Notes: generated from the sequence alone by a model not told the origin. A DNA stretch of 64,000 nucleotides from Mycolicibacterium sp. P1-18 (GCF_008329535.1 NZ_NPKR01000003.1:248001-312000), one strand, 5' to 3'. Shown: positions 46,273 to 56,368, numbered from the stretch's first letter. Numbers and translations: made by a program.

Positions 46273-47613
46273 CTAGCTCTCCATCTCGATGACGATGTCT
46301 TTAACGGTCGCGATAAATCCCGAGATGTCGTCGTCGGTCATCGCCAGCGACAGCGAGACCTCGCCGCGGGCGACCGGGAAGTACCCCCGGACCGCAAGTT
46401 CAAGTGACAGGGTCTGCGTCTTGTCGGCGTCTACCTTGTGCCAGTAGTCGCGGTGGGTGGTGACCTGTTGGCCCGGTTCGTTGCAGAAGGCGTAGGCCAG
46501 TGACGAGAATCCGCGACCGAAGATGGTGAAGCAACTGTTCCGTGCAGCTGACCAGGCGCTGAGTTCGGTGAGGATGCGCCCGGCCATGGTGTTGAGGCGC
46601 TCGTAGGCTGCGACGTCGAGGGCGCGCATGCACGCAATGCCGGCGACGAGCGCGAGTCGGTGCCCGTGGTGGGTGCCCGAAATGGCCACGCCACCGTTTT
46701 CCAGCACGCTCATGATTTCCGCCCGCCCACCGACCGCGCCCAACGGCAGCCCCCCGCCGATAATCTTGCCCATGACCGTCAGGTCGCCTTCGATGCCATA
46801 CACGCTCTGAAGCCCGTTGAAGGCGGCTCGAAGATTTACGGTTTCGTCGATGATTAGAACGATGCCAAGTTCGGTCGTGACGCGACGGAGCATCTGAACG
46901 AATTCTTCGGTAAGCACCACATGTCCGCCAGCGCCAGACTCCAGTTCGACGAAGACGCAGGCGAGTTCGGCGCCATGTTCGCGAAGTATTCGTTCCGTCT
47001 CGACGAGGTCGTTCTGGACGAGAACGACGACGAGGTCGATAGTCTCCTGCGGCACGCCCGAGTCGTCCGCGACCGGCCGTGGGTTGCCGTCCGTGCCGTA
47101 CTCGGGGGCTTGGTGGGTATGTACCGACACGCTAACGGGGTCCGTGAACCCGTGATAACCACCCTCGAACTTCGCAATCATCGTTCTGCCGGTATATGCC
47201 CGGGCCACGCGAGCCGCGGTCATCACGGACTCCGACGCTGAACACGAGAACTGGACTTTCTCGACGGACGCGATCCGGTCTATCAGAATTGATGCGAGTT
47301 CCGCTTCCTCGAGGACGGGATTCCCGAAGGACACCCCATTGGGAATTGCGGTGATCAGGGCATCGGAGAGCGCCTTGTGTCCGTGACCGAGGACGTTCAC
47401 GGTGAAGTTGTTGTTGAAGTCTGTCAGCCGGTGGCCGTCGATGGTGTCGATGTGGGCCCCGTCGCCACCGGTGACGAACACGGCATGTGGGCCGAAGTTG
47501 AAGGACGTGCGACTGTAGCCGCCTGGAATGAGTTCCTTGCCTTCCGCCGTCGCTTGGGCAGACTTGGCGAAGCGCTCGGTGAACCTTTGGATGGCGGATT
47601 CTAGGGTGAGCAC
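46273..47613 (-). CDS. class-III aminotransferase (glutamate-1-semialdehyde-aminomutase-like)
   Basis: A 446-residue PLP enzyme: ELIPGGYSRTSFNFGPHAVF, DFNNNFTVNVLGHGHKALSD, QFSCSASESVMTAARVARAY, AKFEGGYHGFTDPVSV, VFVELESGAGGHVVL, IIDETVNLRAAFNG, and LTVMGKIIGGGLPLGAVGG with PLP-Lys 283. It resembles GSA aminomutase-like transaminases used in catabolism rather than true HemL. In particular the acceptor motif IxDEV is IIDETVN. GTG 47613 follows AAAGGAAA. It is divergent from the APC permease across a 630-bp gap, suggesting an imported amine or amino acid as substrate. Confidence 0.8.
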   Translation of the reverse strand: MLTLESAIQRFTERFAKSAQATAEGKELIPGGYSRTSFNFGPHAVFVTGGDGAHIDTIDGHRLTDFNNNFTVNVLGHGHKALSDALITAIPNGVSFGNPVLEEAELASILIDRIASVEKVQFSCSASESVMTAARVARAYTGRTMIAKFEGGYHGFTDPVSVSVHTHQAPEYGTDGNPRPVADDSGVPQETIDLVVVLVQNDLVETERILREHGAELACVFVELESGAGGHVVLTEEFVQMLRRVTTELGIVLIIDETVNLRAAFNGLQSVYGIEGDLTVMGKIIGGGLPLGAVGGRAEIMSVLENGGVAISGTHHGHRLALVAGIACMRALDVAAYERLNTMAGRILTELSAWSAARNSCFTIFGRGFSSLAYAFCNEPGQQVTTHRDYWHKVDADKTQTLSLELAVRGYFPVARGEVSLSLAMTDDDISGFIATVKDIVIEMES

Positions 47614-48242
47614 GGATTTCCTTTCAACAACGAGCAAATGGGAATGAGCGGATACACCAGGTAGCGGGCAGCCGTAGGTCAGGTCGTGGCGCTCTGCGAT
47701 CTTCCCTTGAGCCGTGGCTATCACCGACCTATCTCGCTGTCAGGGTCGGTCAGGCTTATCTTCAGTGTCACTTCAACTTTCGTCCTTCAACCGGAATAGA
47801 GTGCATTCCGTGCATAGCGCGGGCGTATCGGCCCCTGGCCACAAAACGAATGTGGGCGGGCTTGATTGCGCACCCGCCTGGAGTGAATCCAGTCATATGG
47901 GCCATGACTCTGGTGGCAAACATATGAGCTGGCACGATGCTGCCAGCTTTCAGCTCGGCCGCAATCCGTAGGATTACGGATTTCCCGCGTAACGTGTGTG
48001 TTCCGAACGCATTAGGCGGGACCAACGCCGCGATAACCGACCGGCCACACCGTGCGACCCTGGGCTCGAATACACCCATCTGGGTGACGGCAATCTCGCC
48101 TCCGCGATGCCATGGTTTGGGCACCAAACGCTCTCAGTACCCGAACCGCTCACTTGAGCCATGTAGAAGACCACGCCGTAGTGGTCCGAGTACGGCAGGC
48201 TCAGCTCAGCGGTACGCACTCAGTCCTTAAGGAGCCCGCCCA
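47614..48242. other. divergent intergenic region
   Basis: About 630 bases between aminotransferase and permease. Promoters for both must lie here. A minus-strand piece near 48150-48210 (ELSLPYSDHYGVVFYMAQ) resembles the C-terminus of an endonuclease/exonuclease/phosphatase-family protein and may be a remnant. Nothing else is recognisable. Confidence 0.4.
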
Positions 48243-49682
48243 GTGGACGCTTCCCCGCAACAGTCAGACACAGAACGTCATTCACTCCGCGCCAACTCTC
48301 TTGGAGTCGCCGGGATCGCCTTCTTCGTCATCGCGAGCATCGGACCGATGTCGGCCGTCGTCGGCGGTGTGCCACTCGCCTTCGCAAGTGGTCCTGGAGG
48401 TGGTGTCCCAGCCCTGTTCGTCCTTACCGGTCTGCTTTTGCTCCTGTTTGCCGTCGGTTTCGTCGCCATGTCGCAACGGATTGTCAGCGCCGGCGGCTTC
48501 TACGAATACGTGGGTGCTGCGTTTGGCACTCGGGCCAAACGCGCGGCCGGCTACCTCGCTCTTCTGAGTTACTACAGCGTCGTAATCGCATTGTGGAGTC
48601 TTCTCTCAGTCACGCTGGAGGGCTTCGTCACCGAGGTCGGCGGCCCTGACATCCCATGGGCCGTCTACATGCTGGGCGGCCTTGTGATCGTCGGCATCCT
48701 CGGTTCTCGCGACGTCAACGTCAGCGCCCGCGTCTTGGGCATCCTGACCATCGCCGAGGTGCTCATCATCGTCATCCTCAACGCCGCCGTCATCTTCCAG
48801 GGAGGAGCACACGGCCTCTCGGCGGCGCCCTTCGAACCGGCGCGAGCATTCGACGGAAACGTGGGGGCCGGCCTGCTGTTCTGTATCGCGGTGTACCTCG
48901 GATTCGAAGGAACTGCCATATACAGCGAGGAAGCCAAAGACCCCAAACGCACCATTCCCGTCGCAACATACGTGTGTGTGGGCATCATCAGCGTGTTCTA
49001 CATCGTGACCACCTGGGCGCTGACCATGGCATTCGGGACAGACGACGTTCAAGCAGCAGCACAGGCTGACCCAGCCGATCTGGTTTTCACCGTCGGTGCG
49101 CAATACATCGGTACCGCCTTCGTCGACGTCATGAAGGTGTTGTTTCTGACGAGCACCTTCGCCGCTTGCCTTGGTCTTCACAACGCCGTGGCTCGCTACC
49201 AGTTCTCGTTGGCCCGCGAGCGCATGCTTCCCGCGGTCCTGGGACGTACGCATCCGGTATGGCAGTCGCCGACCCGATCGTCGGTTGTCCAGACCGTCAT
49301 CGGCCTGGCGGTCGCCATCCTGGCCTGGGCGACCAAGCAAGACCCGATCCGGATCGTGTTCTCGCTATTCCTGGCCATCGGCACCCTTGGCGTCATCGTC
49401 ATCTGGGCCTTCACCTCGGTGGCGATCGTGAAGTTCTTTCTGGCCGAGAAGGACGACCACAGCTGGTTCAAGACCCTGGTGGCCCCGGGCGTGAGCGCCA
49501 TTGGCCTCGGCTCGATCGTCGTCCTGCTCGTCATGAACTGGGACCAACAGACTGGAATGCCTGGCACATGGGCGCATTACCTCCCGTTGATCATCGCAGT
49601 GGTTCTCGCCGTTGGCTTCTTCTTTCCAACGCCGGCGGACCATGGTCGGCCCGCCGAGCAATCGAAGACCGTTTCCGCATAG
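48243..49682 (+). CDS. APC-superfamily amino acid/amine permease
   Basis: A 479-residue, 12-segment permease starting at GTG 48243. Features: LRANSLGVAGIAFFVIASIG in TM1, PGGGVPALFVLTGLLLLLF, GGFYEYVGAAFGTRAKRAAG, and YLGFEGTAIYSEEAKDPKRT, the APC family signature after TM6. It ends with a charged tail (PADHGRPAEQSKTVSA). Likely imports an amino acid or amine for the aminotransferase or amine-oxidase genes nearby. The CMD-like gene follows 49 bp later on the same strand. Confidence 0.85.
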   Translation: MDASPQQSDTERHSLRANSLGVAGIAFFVIASIGPMSAVVGGVPLAFASGPGGGVPALFVLTGLLLLLFAVGFVAMSQRIVSAGGFYEYVGAAFGTRAKRAAGYLALLSYYSVVIALWSLLSVTLEGFVTEVGGPDIPWAVYMLGGLVIVGILGSRDVNVSARVLGILTIAEVLIIVILNAAVIFQGGAHGLSAAPFEPARAFDGNVGAGLLFCIAVYLGFEGTAIYSEEAKDPKRTIPVATYVCVGIISVFYIVTTWALTMAFGTDDVQAAAQADPADLVFTVGAQYIGTAFVDVMKVLFLTSTFAACLGLHNAVARYQFSLARERMLPAVLGRTHPVWQSPTRSSVVQTVIGLAVAILAWATKQDPIRIVFSLFLAIGTLGVIVIWAFTSVAIVKFFLAEKDDHSWFKTLVAPGVSAIGLGSIVVLLVMNWDQQTGMPGTWAHYLPLIIAVVLAVGFFFPTPADHGRPAEQSKTVSA

Positions 49683-49731
49683 TCCATTCCGAGGCCAGCA
49701 GTAGAGGACCCGCGAAAGGACGATCTGCACT

Positions 49732-50136
49732 ATGCCCGAAGGTGACGCCCAGGGCTACATCGACGAGATGGCCCGACGACGTGGCTACGTACTCGACTAT
49801 CACCGCGTCATGGCCGCCCAGGACCTGCCTGTCCTAAAGGCCGCCAACGAACTTGTGTCCGCGGCTTATCTGCGCGAGCGAAGCCTCGACCGCAAGACCA
49901 AGGAGCTTCTGTTCGTGCTCAGCCTCACGGTTTTGCGCGGCGAGCGAGAGCACGTCGCCAGTCACATCCGCGTCGCCCTCGACCACGGCGCCACGCCCAC
50001 CGAAATTCTCGAAACCATCGAGATCGCCTTGCCCGAGGCCGGTGTGGTCGCCTTCCAACACGGTTTCGACGTGTGGCGGGATGTCGTCGGCGCTACCGGT
50101 CTCGATCCCTCACCCGGCGTCCTCGACCACGAGTAG
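49732..50136 (+). CDS. carboxymuconolactone-decarboxylase-family protein
   Basis: A 134-residue CMD-fold protein: DRKTKELLFVLSLTVLRGER, then HVASHIRVALDHGATPTEIL and EIALPEAGVVAFQHGFDVW. The redox CxxC of AhpD-like members is absent, so it is not a peroxidase. Small CMD proteins without cysteines include gamma-carboxymuconolactone decarboxylases and many of unknown role near catabolic genes. It likely shares a transcript with the permease. Confidence 0.8.
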   Translation: MPEGDAQGYIDEMARRRGYVLDYHRVMAAQDLPVLKAANELVSAAYLRERSLDRKTKELLFVLSLTVLRGEREHVASHIRVALDHGATPTEILETIEIALPEAGVVAFQHGFDVWRDVVGATGLDPSPGVLDHE

Positions 50137-50248
50137 TCCCCGTCCGCGGCGTCCGCCGAAGTCCATTCCACCCTTTCGGGTCCACGCGCTGGGGCATTCA
50201 CCTTCCTAACGTCACTTCCAACGACAAGCCACGACTTCGGAGGCCCCA

Positions 50249-50554
50249 TTGAGATGTCGGCACATCCACCACGGCGACCCGGCAGGACGGCATCTGGGCG
50301 ACGTTGGCGGGCACACACCGGACGACGTAACCGTCACCCGATCCCTCACGCTCGCGCGGCAATGGCAAAGCGAGCTGGTCGAATTGGCCCGTCGGTGGGA
50401 GCCCTACGGCGGCGTGCCCGAGGAGGAGATCTTCGTCCGATTTGGCATCTCGAGGCCGCTGTTCGACACGGTGCTCACCGAGGCCCACAACAGGGCCGGG
50501 ACGTCACGTCCACCTGACGCCGCGTTCAGGCACGTGTCGGACAGCTACCTTTGA
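50249..50554 (+). CDS. small helix-turn-helix-like hypothetical protein
   Basis: A 101-residue protein starting at TTG 50249, eight bases after GGAGG. The centre, LARQWQSELVELARRWEPYG then GVPEEEIFVRFGISRPLFDT, has the shape of mycobacterial DUF3263-like small HTH proteins (a WxxYxGxxEExI-FG-S pattern). Similarity is by pattern only. It lies between the CMD gene and the large LuxR regulator; an ATG at 50254 belongs to another, non-coding-like frame. Confidence 0.5.
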   Translation: MRCRHIHHGDPAGRHLGDVGGHTPDDVTVTRSLTLARQWQSELVELARRWEPYGGVPEEEIFVRFGISRPLFDTVLTEAHNRAGTSRPPDAAFRHVSDSYL

Positions 50555-50680
50555 CGGCTCGCGTCGTCGTTCGTCGTAAACGAGCCGTACTGAGCACGGG
50601 GCTCGTACAGTGTTGACACGCTGCGCCTTGGGTGGCGTCCGGCACCGATGCCGTCTGCACTCTTCGGTCGAGGAGCCATG

Positions 50681-52966
50681 ATGATCACGCCGCACCGACG
50701 AACGTCGTTGCCGCGGTATAACACTGCCTTCATCGGTCGGGTCCGTGAGATGGAGCTGGTGAAGCGGAGTGTGCTCGCCAACAGGTTCACGTGCATTCTG
50801 GGCCCGGGGGGCGTCGGCAAGACGCGGCTCGCCGCGGAGTCGGTGGCTGCGTTGCCCGACCCCCTCGTCGACGGCGCCCGGTTCGTTGACTTGTCAGGCG
50901 TCGCTGAACCGCACGACCTGATCGCGCGCATCGCCGCGGCGATCGACATGCGCGACAGCATCGCCGTCGATCTTGCGTTGCTCCTCGACTACTCGCGCGA
51001 TCTGAGCGCGCTGCTGATCCTGGACTCGTGCGAACGGCTCGACACCGACTGCCTGCTCGTCATCCAGGATCTGATTGCGGCCGCTGGTGACCTGACCGTA
51101 CTCGCGATGAGCAGGCGGTCGATGGCCGTCGACGGTGCGCGCCTGGTCACCCTCTCGCCGCTGTCGACGCCGCCACCGGGGGTCACCGATCCTCGACGGC
51201 TGCAAGAATACGAGGCTGTCCAGCTATTCGTCGACCGGGCTCAGCTCGTCACCCCGCAGTACCGCCTCAACTCGGAGCACGCGAAATCCGTTGGTGCGCT
51301 GTGCAAGAGAGTCGACGGCCTACCTCTTGCACTCGAACTCGCCGCGGCATGGGTTCGGACGCTGTCCGTTGACCAGATCATCGCCCGCATGGACGTTCAT
51401 CCGGACTTCCCGCGGGCAACGTCGGGCAGCCCGCGGCATCAGACGCTGGAGGCCCTGACCGCCGGGAGTTTCGAACTCTGCACGCGCGACGAACAAATCT
51501 TGTGGACGCGCTTGTCGATCTTCGAGGACTCGTTCGAACTGGCGGCCGTCGAGCACGTGTGTTCCCAACCCCCGCTCGATCGAAGGCACCTGCTCGACCT
51601 GTTGGCCTCCCTGGTCGACCAGTCGGTAGTCGTCGTCGACGACGTCGGTTCCCATTCCCGCTACCGACTGTTGAACATGATGCGCGAGCAGGGCCGTCGC
51701 AAACTCAGCGTTCGGGAACTGCCCGAACTCAGGGGTCGGCATCTCGAGCACTACGAGAGTGCGCTGCGACGCATCAACCGTTCCACCGAATCCGTCGACG
51801 AGGACGACAGGTTGGCCAGACTGAGCCTGGACTACCCCAACACCGTGGCCGCGGTTCACCACGCGATGACCGACACCTGCACCGCCCACACCGGGCTGGG
51901 CATGGCCGCCGAGCTTCTGTATTTCTGGTTTGCCAGCGGCCGGCTCACCGAGGGACGTGGCCTGCTGCGCTTCGCGGTCACCTCGACTCAATCCGTCGCG
52001 GCACCCTTGCAGCAAGGCCTGGCGTTGTGCGTGAACGCCTACCTTGCCGTCTTGCAGAGCGAAATCCGTTCTGCCCGAAAGCTGGTCGAGTTGGCCGCGT
52101 CGATCGGAGAACTCAGGTCCGATTCGTTCGGAAGGGGCCTCTACACCCAAGTAGCGGCGATGGTCGAGGTTGGCGCCGGCAACGCCTCGATCGCCCGGGC
52201 GATGCTCGACGAGGCAATCGACGTCTACGGCCAACTCGACGACACACGGTCGCGGATCTACCTCATGGACGCCATTGGCGTCGCCACCCTCGTCGCAGGG
52301 CTCGCCGGCGACTCCCAGCGGGCCGTCGAACTCGCCGACCGGGGTCTCGACCTTTCCGAATCGCTGGGCGACCGGCGAATGCTCGGGTACATCGAGTACA
52401 CCCAGGGCGTCGACCGATGGGTTCAGCACGACGTCGATGCGGCGGTCGACTTCGGGCTCAAAGTTCTCGGATACACCCGTGACCGTCTTCTGGCCACCCA
52501 CTGCGTCGAGTTGCTCGCATGGTGCGCGGCGCGACGCGGACAGTACGTCCAGGCGGCAAGGCTCTTCGGTGCGGCCGACCGGTCGTGGCACCTGCTGGGT
52601 GGCACGTTCTCCGGGTTTGGTCGCCTCAAGGATCATCGCGGCGACACCTACGACTTGTGCGTGGCAAACCTTGGGGCCGACGAATTCCGGCTCAACCACG
52701 AGGCAGGAGCCAACACGCCCTGGCAGGACGTCCCCCGTCTCATCGAAGCGCAGACCCCGTCGCCCAAGTCGGTTGCGCTGGCAGCGCTGACCCGCCGGGA
52801 ACGTGAGATCGCCGAACTCCTGGCCGAAGGGCTCAGCAACCGGGACATCGCCAACAGACTCACCATCTCGCAGCGCACCGTGGAAACACACGTCGAGCAC
52901 ATCCTGGCGAAGCTGCATCTCGACAACCGCACCATGGTGGCGCGAATCGTCCACCTCCCGCGTTGA
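50681..52966 (+). CDS. large ATPase-LuxR transcriptional regulator
   Basis: A 761-residue regulator. P-loop ILGPGGVGKTRLA lies at residues 40-50 and a Walker-B-like LLILDSCERLD follows, an AfsR/NB-ARC-type STAND ATPase. Then come KRVDGLPLALELAAAWV, helical repeats (about 380-640), and a C-terminal LuxR HTH: LTRREREIAELLAEGLSNRD, IANRLTISQRTVETHVEHIL. Start ATG 50681 is chosen because GAGGAG lies five bases upstream; ATGs at 50648 and 50678 are alternatives. It ends ~160 bp before the aldehyde dehydrogenase operon on the same strand and probably activates it in response to a metabolite. Confidence 0.85.
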   Translation: MITPHRRTSLPRYNTAFIGRVREMELVKRSVLANRFTCILGPGGVGKTRLAAESVAALPDPLVDGARFVDLSGVAEPHDLIARIAAAIDMRDSIAVDLALLLDYSRDLSALLILDSCERLDTDCLLVIQDLIAAAGDLTVLAMSRRSMAVDGARLVTLSPLSTPPPGVTDPRRLQEYEAVQLFVDRAQLVTPQYRLNSEHAKSVGALCKRVDGLPLALELAAAWVRTLSVDQIIARMDVHPDFPRATSGSPRHQTLEALTAGSFELCTRDEQILWTRLSIFEDSFELAAVEHVCSQPPLDRRHLLDLLASLVDQSVVVVDDVGSHSRYRLLNMMREQGRRKLSVRELPELRGRHLEHYESALRRINRSTESVDEDDRLARLSLDYPNTVAAVHHAMTDTCTAHTGLGMAAELLYFWFASGRLTEGRGLLRFAVTSTQSVAAPLQQGLALCVNAYLAVLQSEIRSARKLVELAASIGELRSDSFGRGLYTQVAAMVEVGAGNASIARAMLDEAIDVYGQLDDTRSRIYLMDAIGVATLVAGLAGDSQRAVELADRGLDLSESLGDRRMLGYIEYTQGVDRWVQHDVDAAVDFGLKVLGYTRDRLLATHCVELLAWCAARRGQYVQAARLFGAADRSWHLLGGTFSGFGRLKDHRGDTYDLCVANLGADEFRLNHEAGANTPWQDVPRLIEAQTPSPKSVALAALTRREREIAELLAEGLSNRDIANRLTISQRTVETHVEHILAKLHLDNRTMVARIVHLPR

Positions 52967-53128
52967 GAGCGCCGCACCCGATCGCGCGAACGACCCGTTA
53001 ACCGGAAATGATGCACTCTTAACATCCGCCCGCCGCAGGATCGGTAGTTCCACGGACGCGCGCGGCCTGTGACACATGTCATCGTCGATGTAACCAACGA
53101 CACACACCTCACAGGGATCAGGCGGAAT

Positions 53129-54604
53129 ATGAGAGTTGCGCATTTGGCTCGACAGTTCATCGGCGGCGTGTGGCGGCAAGGGCAAGGAGACAAGACACTC
53201 GTCGACGCCAATGCCTTCACCGGAGAGATGCTCGCCGAATTCGCGGTGGCGACCAACGCCGACGTCGACGACGCCTACGCCGCAGCCAAGAGCGCGCAAC
53301 GCCAGTGGGCTGCGGTCAACGCCTACGCCAAACGGACCGTCTTCGAACGTGCGGTCGCCGTCGTCGAGCAACGCCGCGCCGAGATCGCCGAGTTGATCAT
53401 CGCCGAGGTCGGCGGCACCGCACTGAAGGCCGCCTTCGAGATTGGGCTCGTAATCGACTCGCTCAAGGAGGCCGCGACGCTGCCCCTGCGGATCGAGGGC
53501 CGCATCTACCCGTCTCCGGTCGAGGACACCGAGAACATCGTCTACCGGGACCCCGTCGGCGTCGTCGGTGTCATCAGCCCGTTCAACTTCCCCTTCTTCC
53601 TGAGTATGAAGTCAGTGGCACCGGCCCTGGCCACCGGCAACGGCGTGGTGGTCAAGCCGCACGAGGACACGCCCATCACCGGCGGCACGCTGCTCGGGTC
53701 CATCTTCGAGGAGGCGGGCCTGCCCGCCGGGTTGTTGAACGTCGTCGTCACCGAGATCCCGGTGATCGGCGACTACTTCCTGACCCATCCGACCCCGCGG
53801 ATACTCGCCTTCACCGGTTCCACCGCGGTCGGCCGCCACATCGGCGAAGTCGCGGCCCGCCACTTCAAGAAGTCGATCCTCGAACTCGGCGGCAACAGCG
53901 CGTTCATCGTCTGCGACGACGCGGACCTCGAATACGCCGTCGATGCCGCGGTGTTCAGCCGGTTCACCCACCAGGGTCAGATCTGTATGTCCGCCAATCG
54001 AATTCTCGTCCAACGCGGTGTCGCAGACGAGTTCCAGCGCCGCTTCGTCGCCAAGGTTGCGGCGCTTCCGGTCGGCGACCCCGCCGACCCCGAGACGGTG
54101 ATCGGACCGTTGATCAACACCCGGCAGGCTGAGGTACTCAACGCCAAGGTCGACGCTGCCGTCGCCGCCGGAGCACGCGTCGCGCTGCGCGGGGAGGTGG
54201 TGGGCAACCTCTTCCCTCCAGTCGTCCTTGCAGACGTGAAAGCCGGATCGGAGATCGCCCGCGATGAATTGTTCGGGCCAGTCGTCACTTTGATCGAATT
54301 CGACACCGACGACGAGGCCGTCGCCATCGCCAACGACACCGAGTTCGGCTTGAGCGGAGCGGTGCACACCAGTGACCTCACCCGCGGCATGCGGATCGCC
54401 CGCGCGGTCGACACCGGGATGATCCACATCAACGACGCGACCATCGCCGACGAACCGATCGTGCCCTTCGGCGGCGAGAAGCAGTCCGGAATCGGCCGCC
54501 TCAACGGGCACGCCAGCATCGACGAACTCACCACCCTCAAGTGGGTCTCGGTCAACCACGGCCGTCGCGTCTACCCATACCAGAACCTCACCACCGCAAC
54601 GTAA
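53129..54604 (+). CDS. aldehyde dehydrogenase (aromatic/benzaldehyde-type)
   Basis: A 491-residue NAD(P)-dependent aldehyde dehydrogenase oxidising an aldehyde to the acid. PVGVVGVISPFNFPFFLSMK, GNGVVVKPHEDTPITGG, FTGSTAVGRHIG, KKSILELGGNS (Glu 252) and THQGQICMSANR (Cys 286) are the cofactor and catalytic motifs; the C-terminus has PFGGEKQSGIGRLNG. The sequence is closest in feel to benzaldehyde/vanillin dehydrogenases. ATG 53129 lies after AGGGATCAGGCGG; GTG 53069 would add 20 residues without a ribosome site. First gene of the ALDH-cupin-amine-oxidase operon. Confidence 0.88.
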   Translation: MRVAHLARQFIGGVWRQGQGDKTLVDANAFTGEMLAEFAVATNADVDDAYAAAKSAQRQWAAVNAYAKRTVFERAVAVVEQRRAEIAELIIAEVGGTALKAAFEIGLVIDSLKEAATLPLRIEGRIYPSPVEDTENIVYRDPVGVVGVISPFNFPFFLSMKSVAPALATGNGVVVKPHEDTPITGGTLLGSIFEEAGLPAGLLNVVVTEIPVIGDYFLTHPTPRILAFTGSTAVGRHIGEVAARHFKKSILELGGNSAFIVCDDADLEYAVDAAVFSRFTHQGQICMSANRILVQRGVADEFQRRFVAKVAALPVGDPADPETVIGPLINTRQAEVLNAKVDAAVAAGARVALRGEVVGNLFPPVVLADVKAGSEIARDELFGPVVTLIEFDTDDEAVAIANDTEFGLSGAVHTSDLTRGMRIARAVDTGMIHINDATIADEPIVPFGGEKQSGIGRLNGHASIDELTTLKWVSVNHGRRVYPYQNLTTAT

Positions 54605-54643
54605 TTCGCACTTCCACCACCACTACCAACAAGAAGGATCATC

Positions 54644-55006
54644 ATGACTTCCACCAACACCGTGGTCGACGCAGCAGCTCTCGCCGACGGCTACAAGCCG
54701 TTCATCGTCGAAGGTGACCCCACCGGCCAGCTGTCCGAAGTTGCCGGCCGGGACGACGTGCGGGCCGGCGTCTACCGCGTCCTGCCCGGCGAGTACCCCG
54801 ACAACACCCCCGTGGACTACCTGTTCGAGACCGACGAATACGTCTGGGTGATCGAAGGCTCCGTCGAGGTGACCGAAGCCACCGGCGAGGTCGTCACCCT
54901 GCGCGCCGGCGACGCCGCGTTCTACCGTGCTGGCAGCCAGTCGATTTGGCGTTTCCACGCACCGTTCCGCAAGTTCTCCGTCGAGATCGAAGGCGCGTCG
55001 GAATGA
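54644..55006 (+). CDS. cupin-domain protein
   Basis: A 120-residue single cupin (YRVLPGEYPDNTPVDYLFET, DEYVWVIEGSVEVTEATGE, VTLRAGDAAFYRAGSQSIWR). It resembles DUF861/EutQ-like cupins; metal-binding His residues of typical cupins are mostly replaced, leaving the role uncertain (sensor, isomerase or binding protein). ATG 54644 follows AAGAAGGA. Its stop overlaps the amine-oxidase start (ATGA), so the products are made together. Confidence 0.8.
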   Translation: MTSTNTVVDAAALADGYKPFIVEGDPTGQLSEVAGRDDVRAGVYRVLPGEYPDNTPVDYLFETDEYVWVIEGSVEVTEATGEVVTLRAGDAAFYRAGSQSIWRFHAPFRKFSVEIEGASE

Positions 55007-56298
55007 CCGCGGACGTCGACGTCGTCGTCCTGGGCGGTGGCATCGCCGGACTCACCGCAGCGCGTGAGGCATCACAACGCGGCCGCTCGGTGGTGCTCCT
55101 GGAAGCGTCGAACAGGCTTGGCGGGCGCACCTGGACCGACGATCGTCTCGGCACCCGCATCGAGATGGGCGGCACTGACGTGCACTGGCTGCAGCCGCAC
55201 GTGTGGGCGGAGCTGACCCGCTATCGGCTGCCCGTCGAAGAGTTCGCCCCACCCCAGCAGCTCATCTACCTCGACGACGGAATTGCACACCAGGGCGACG
55301 AAGAGTTCGTGTTCGGGCTCATGGACAAGGGCATGGAGGCGCTGGCCGCCGTCGCGCGCACCGCCTACGAACGTCCTCACGATCCCCGGTTCTCGAACGA
55401 GGCTCTCGACGTGGACAAACTGACCGTTGGCGAGTTCTTCGACGGTGTGGAGATGACCAAGCTCGAACGTGACATGACGTCCTCCTTCTGGGCTGCCGCC
55501 TGTCAGTCGCCTCTGCACGAGGCCGGACTGAGCATCGCACTTCGCTGGCTTGCCCTGGCCGGTTGGGACTGGCGAGTGATGCTCGACGTGATCTCCCGGT
55601 ACAAGATCGTCGGTGGTACCGGCCGCCTCGTCGACGGGATCCTCAGCGACACAACGGCAGACATCCGTTTCGGCAGCACGGTGACCGCCGTGGAGGAAAC
55701 CCCCGACGCGGTCACCGTCACCCTTGCCGACGGACGATCCGTCTCCGCCAAGGTGGCCGTCTGCGCGTTGCCGATCAACGTCTTGAGCGACGTCACGTTC
55801 ACCCCGCCGCGACCGCATCTGTCCCACCTCGCCGAGGACGGCCACATCTCTGCCGGGCAGAAGATCGTCTGCCGAATCAAGGGGAATCGCCCGCCCTACA
55901 TGGCATTCGCGCCGGAGGGCCATCCGCTGGTGTTGATGCAGTACGACCGCCCGGTCGGTGACGACCACATCGCCGTGGCGTTCGGTTCGGATTCCACGGC
56001 AGTCGACAGCTCGTCGGCGGCCGCGGTGGAAGCGGTTCTGCGCGCGTGGATTCCGGACATCGAGGTCGTGGAGGTCGCCTCGCACAACTGGACGAAGGAC
56101 GACCTGTTCCGCGGGACGTGGGCGGTGCCTGCTCCAGGCAAGCTGGGCCGACAACTCGAGGCCCTCGAGCACCGGGACGGACGAATCCTGCTGGCTGGCG
56201 CCGACATCGCCAGCGGCTCATACGCACTCATCGACGGCGCGATCGACACCGGCATCGTCGCCGGGCGCACTGCCGCCGAGATCTGTCTCAATCACTAG
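55003..56298 (+). CDS. flavin monoamine oxidase family protein
   Basis: A 431-residue FAD amine oxidase: VDVVVLGGGIAGLTAAREAS (dinucleotide-binding GGGIAG at about residues 10-15), LLEASNRLGGRTWTDDRLGT, then GGTDVHWLQPHVW, GGTGRLVDGILSDTTA and the C-terminal ILLAGADIASGSYALIDGAI. The MAO/PAO core is complete and slightly short. It would oxidise an amine to an aldehyde with ammonia and H2O2; with the aldehyde dehydrogenase upstream, the aldehyde goes to the acid. Coupled to the cupin by ATGA. Confidence 0.87.
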   Translation: MTADVDVVVLGGGIAGLTAAREASQRGRSVVLLEASNRLGGRTWTDDRLGTRIEMGGTDVHWLQPHVWAELTRYRLPVEEFAPPQQLIYLDDGIAHQGDEEFVFGLMDKGMEALAAVARTAYERPHDPRFSNEALDVDKLTVGEFFDGVEMTKLERDMTSSFWAAACQSPLHEAGLSIALRWLALAGWDWRVMLDVISRYKIVGGTGRLVDGILSDTTADIRFGSTVTAVEETPDAVTVTLADGRSVSAKVAVCALPINVLSDVTFTPPRPHLSHLAEDGHISAGQKIVCRIKGNRPPYMAFAPEGHPLVLMQYDRPVGDDHIAVAFGSDSTAVDSSSAAAVEAVLRAWIPDIEVVEVASHNWTKDDLFRGTWAVPAPGKLGRQLEALEHRDGRILLAGADIASGSYALIDGAIDTGIVAGRTAAEICLNH

Positions 56299-56368
56299 AA
56301 AAGGGCGGTGTGGCTGGCCCGTAGAGGATTCGGCCACACCGCCTTCTCCACAGCCCACCGGAGAACAG

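Noticed and set aside
51320..53371. 683-residue minus-strand frame opposite the LuxR and ALDH genes
   Set aside because: It crosses two real genes and an intergenic gap and has no recognisable domain.
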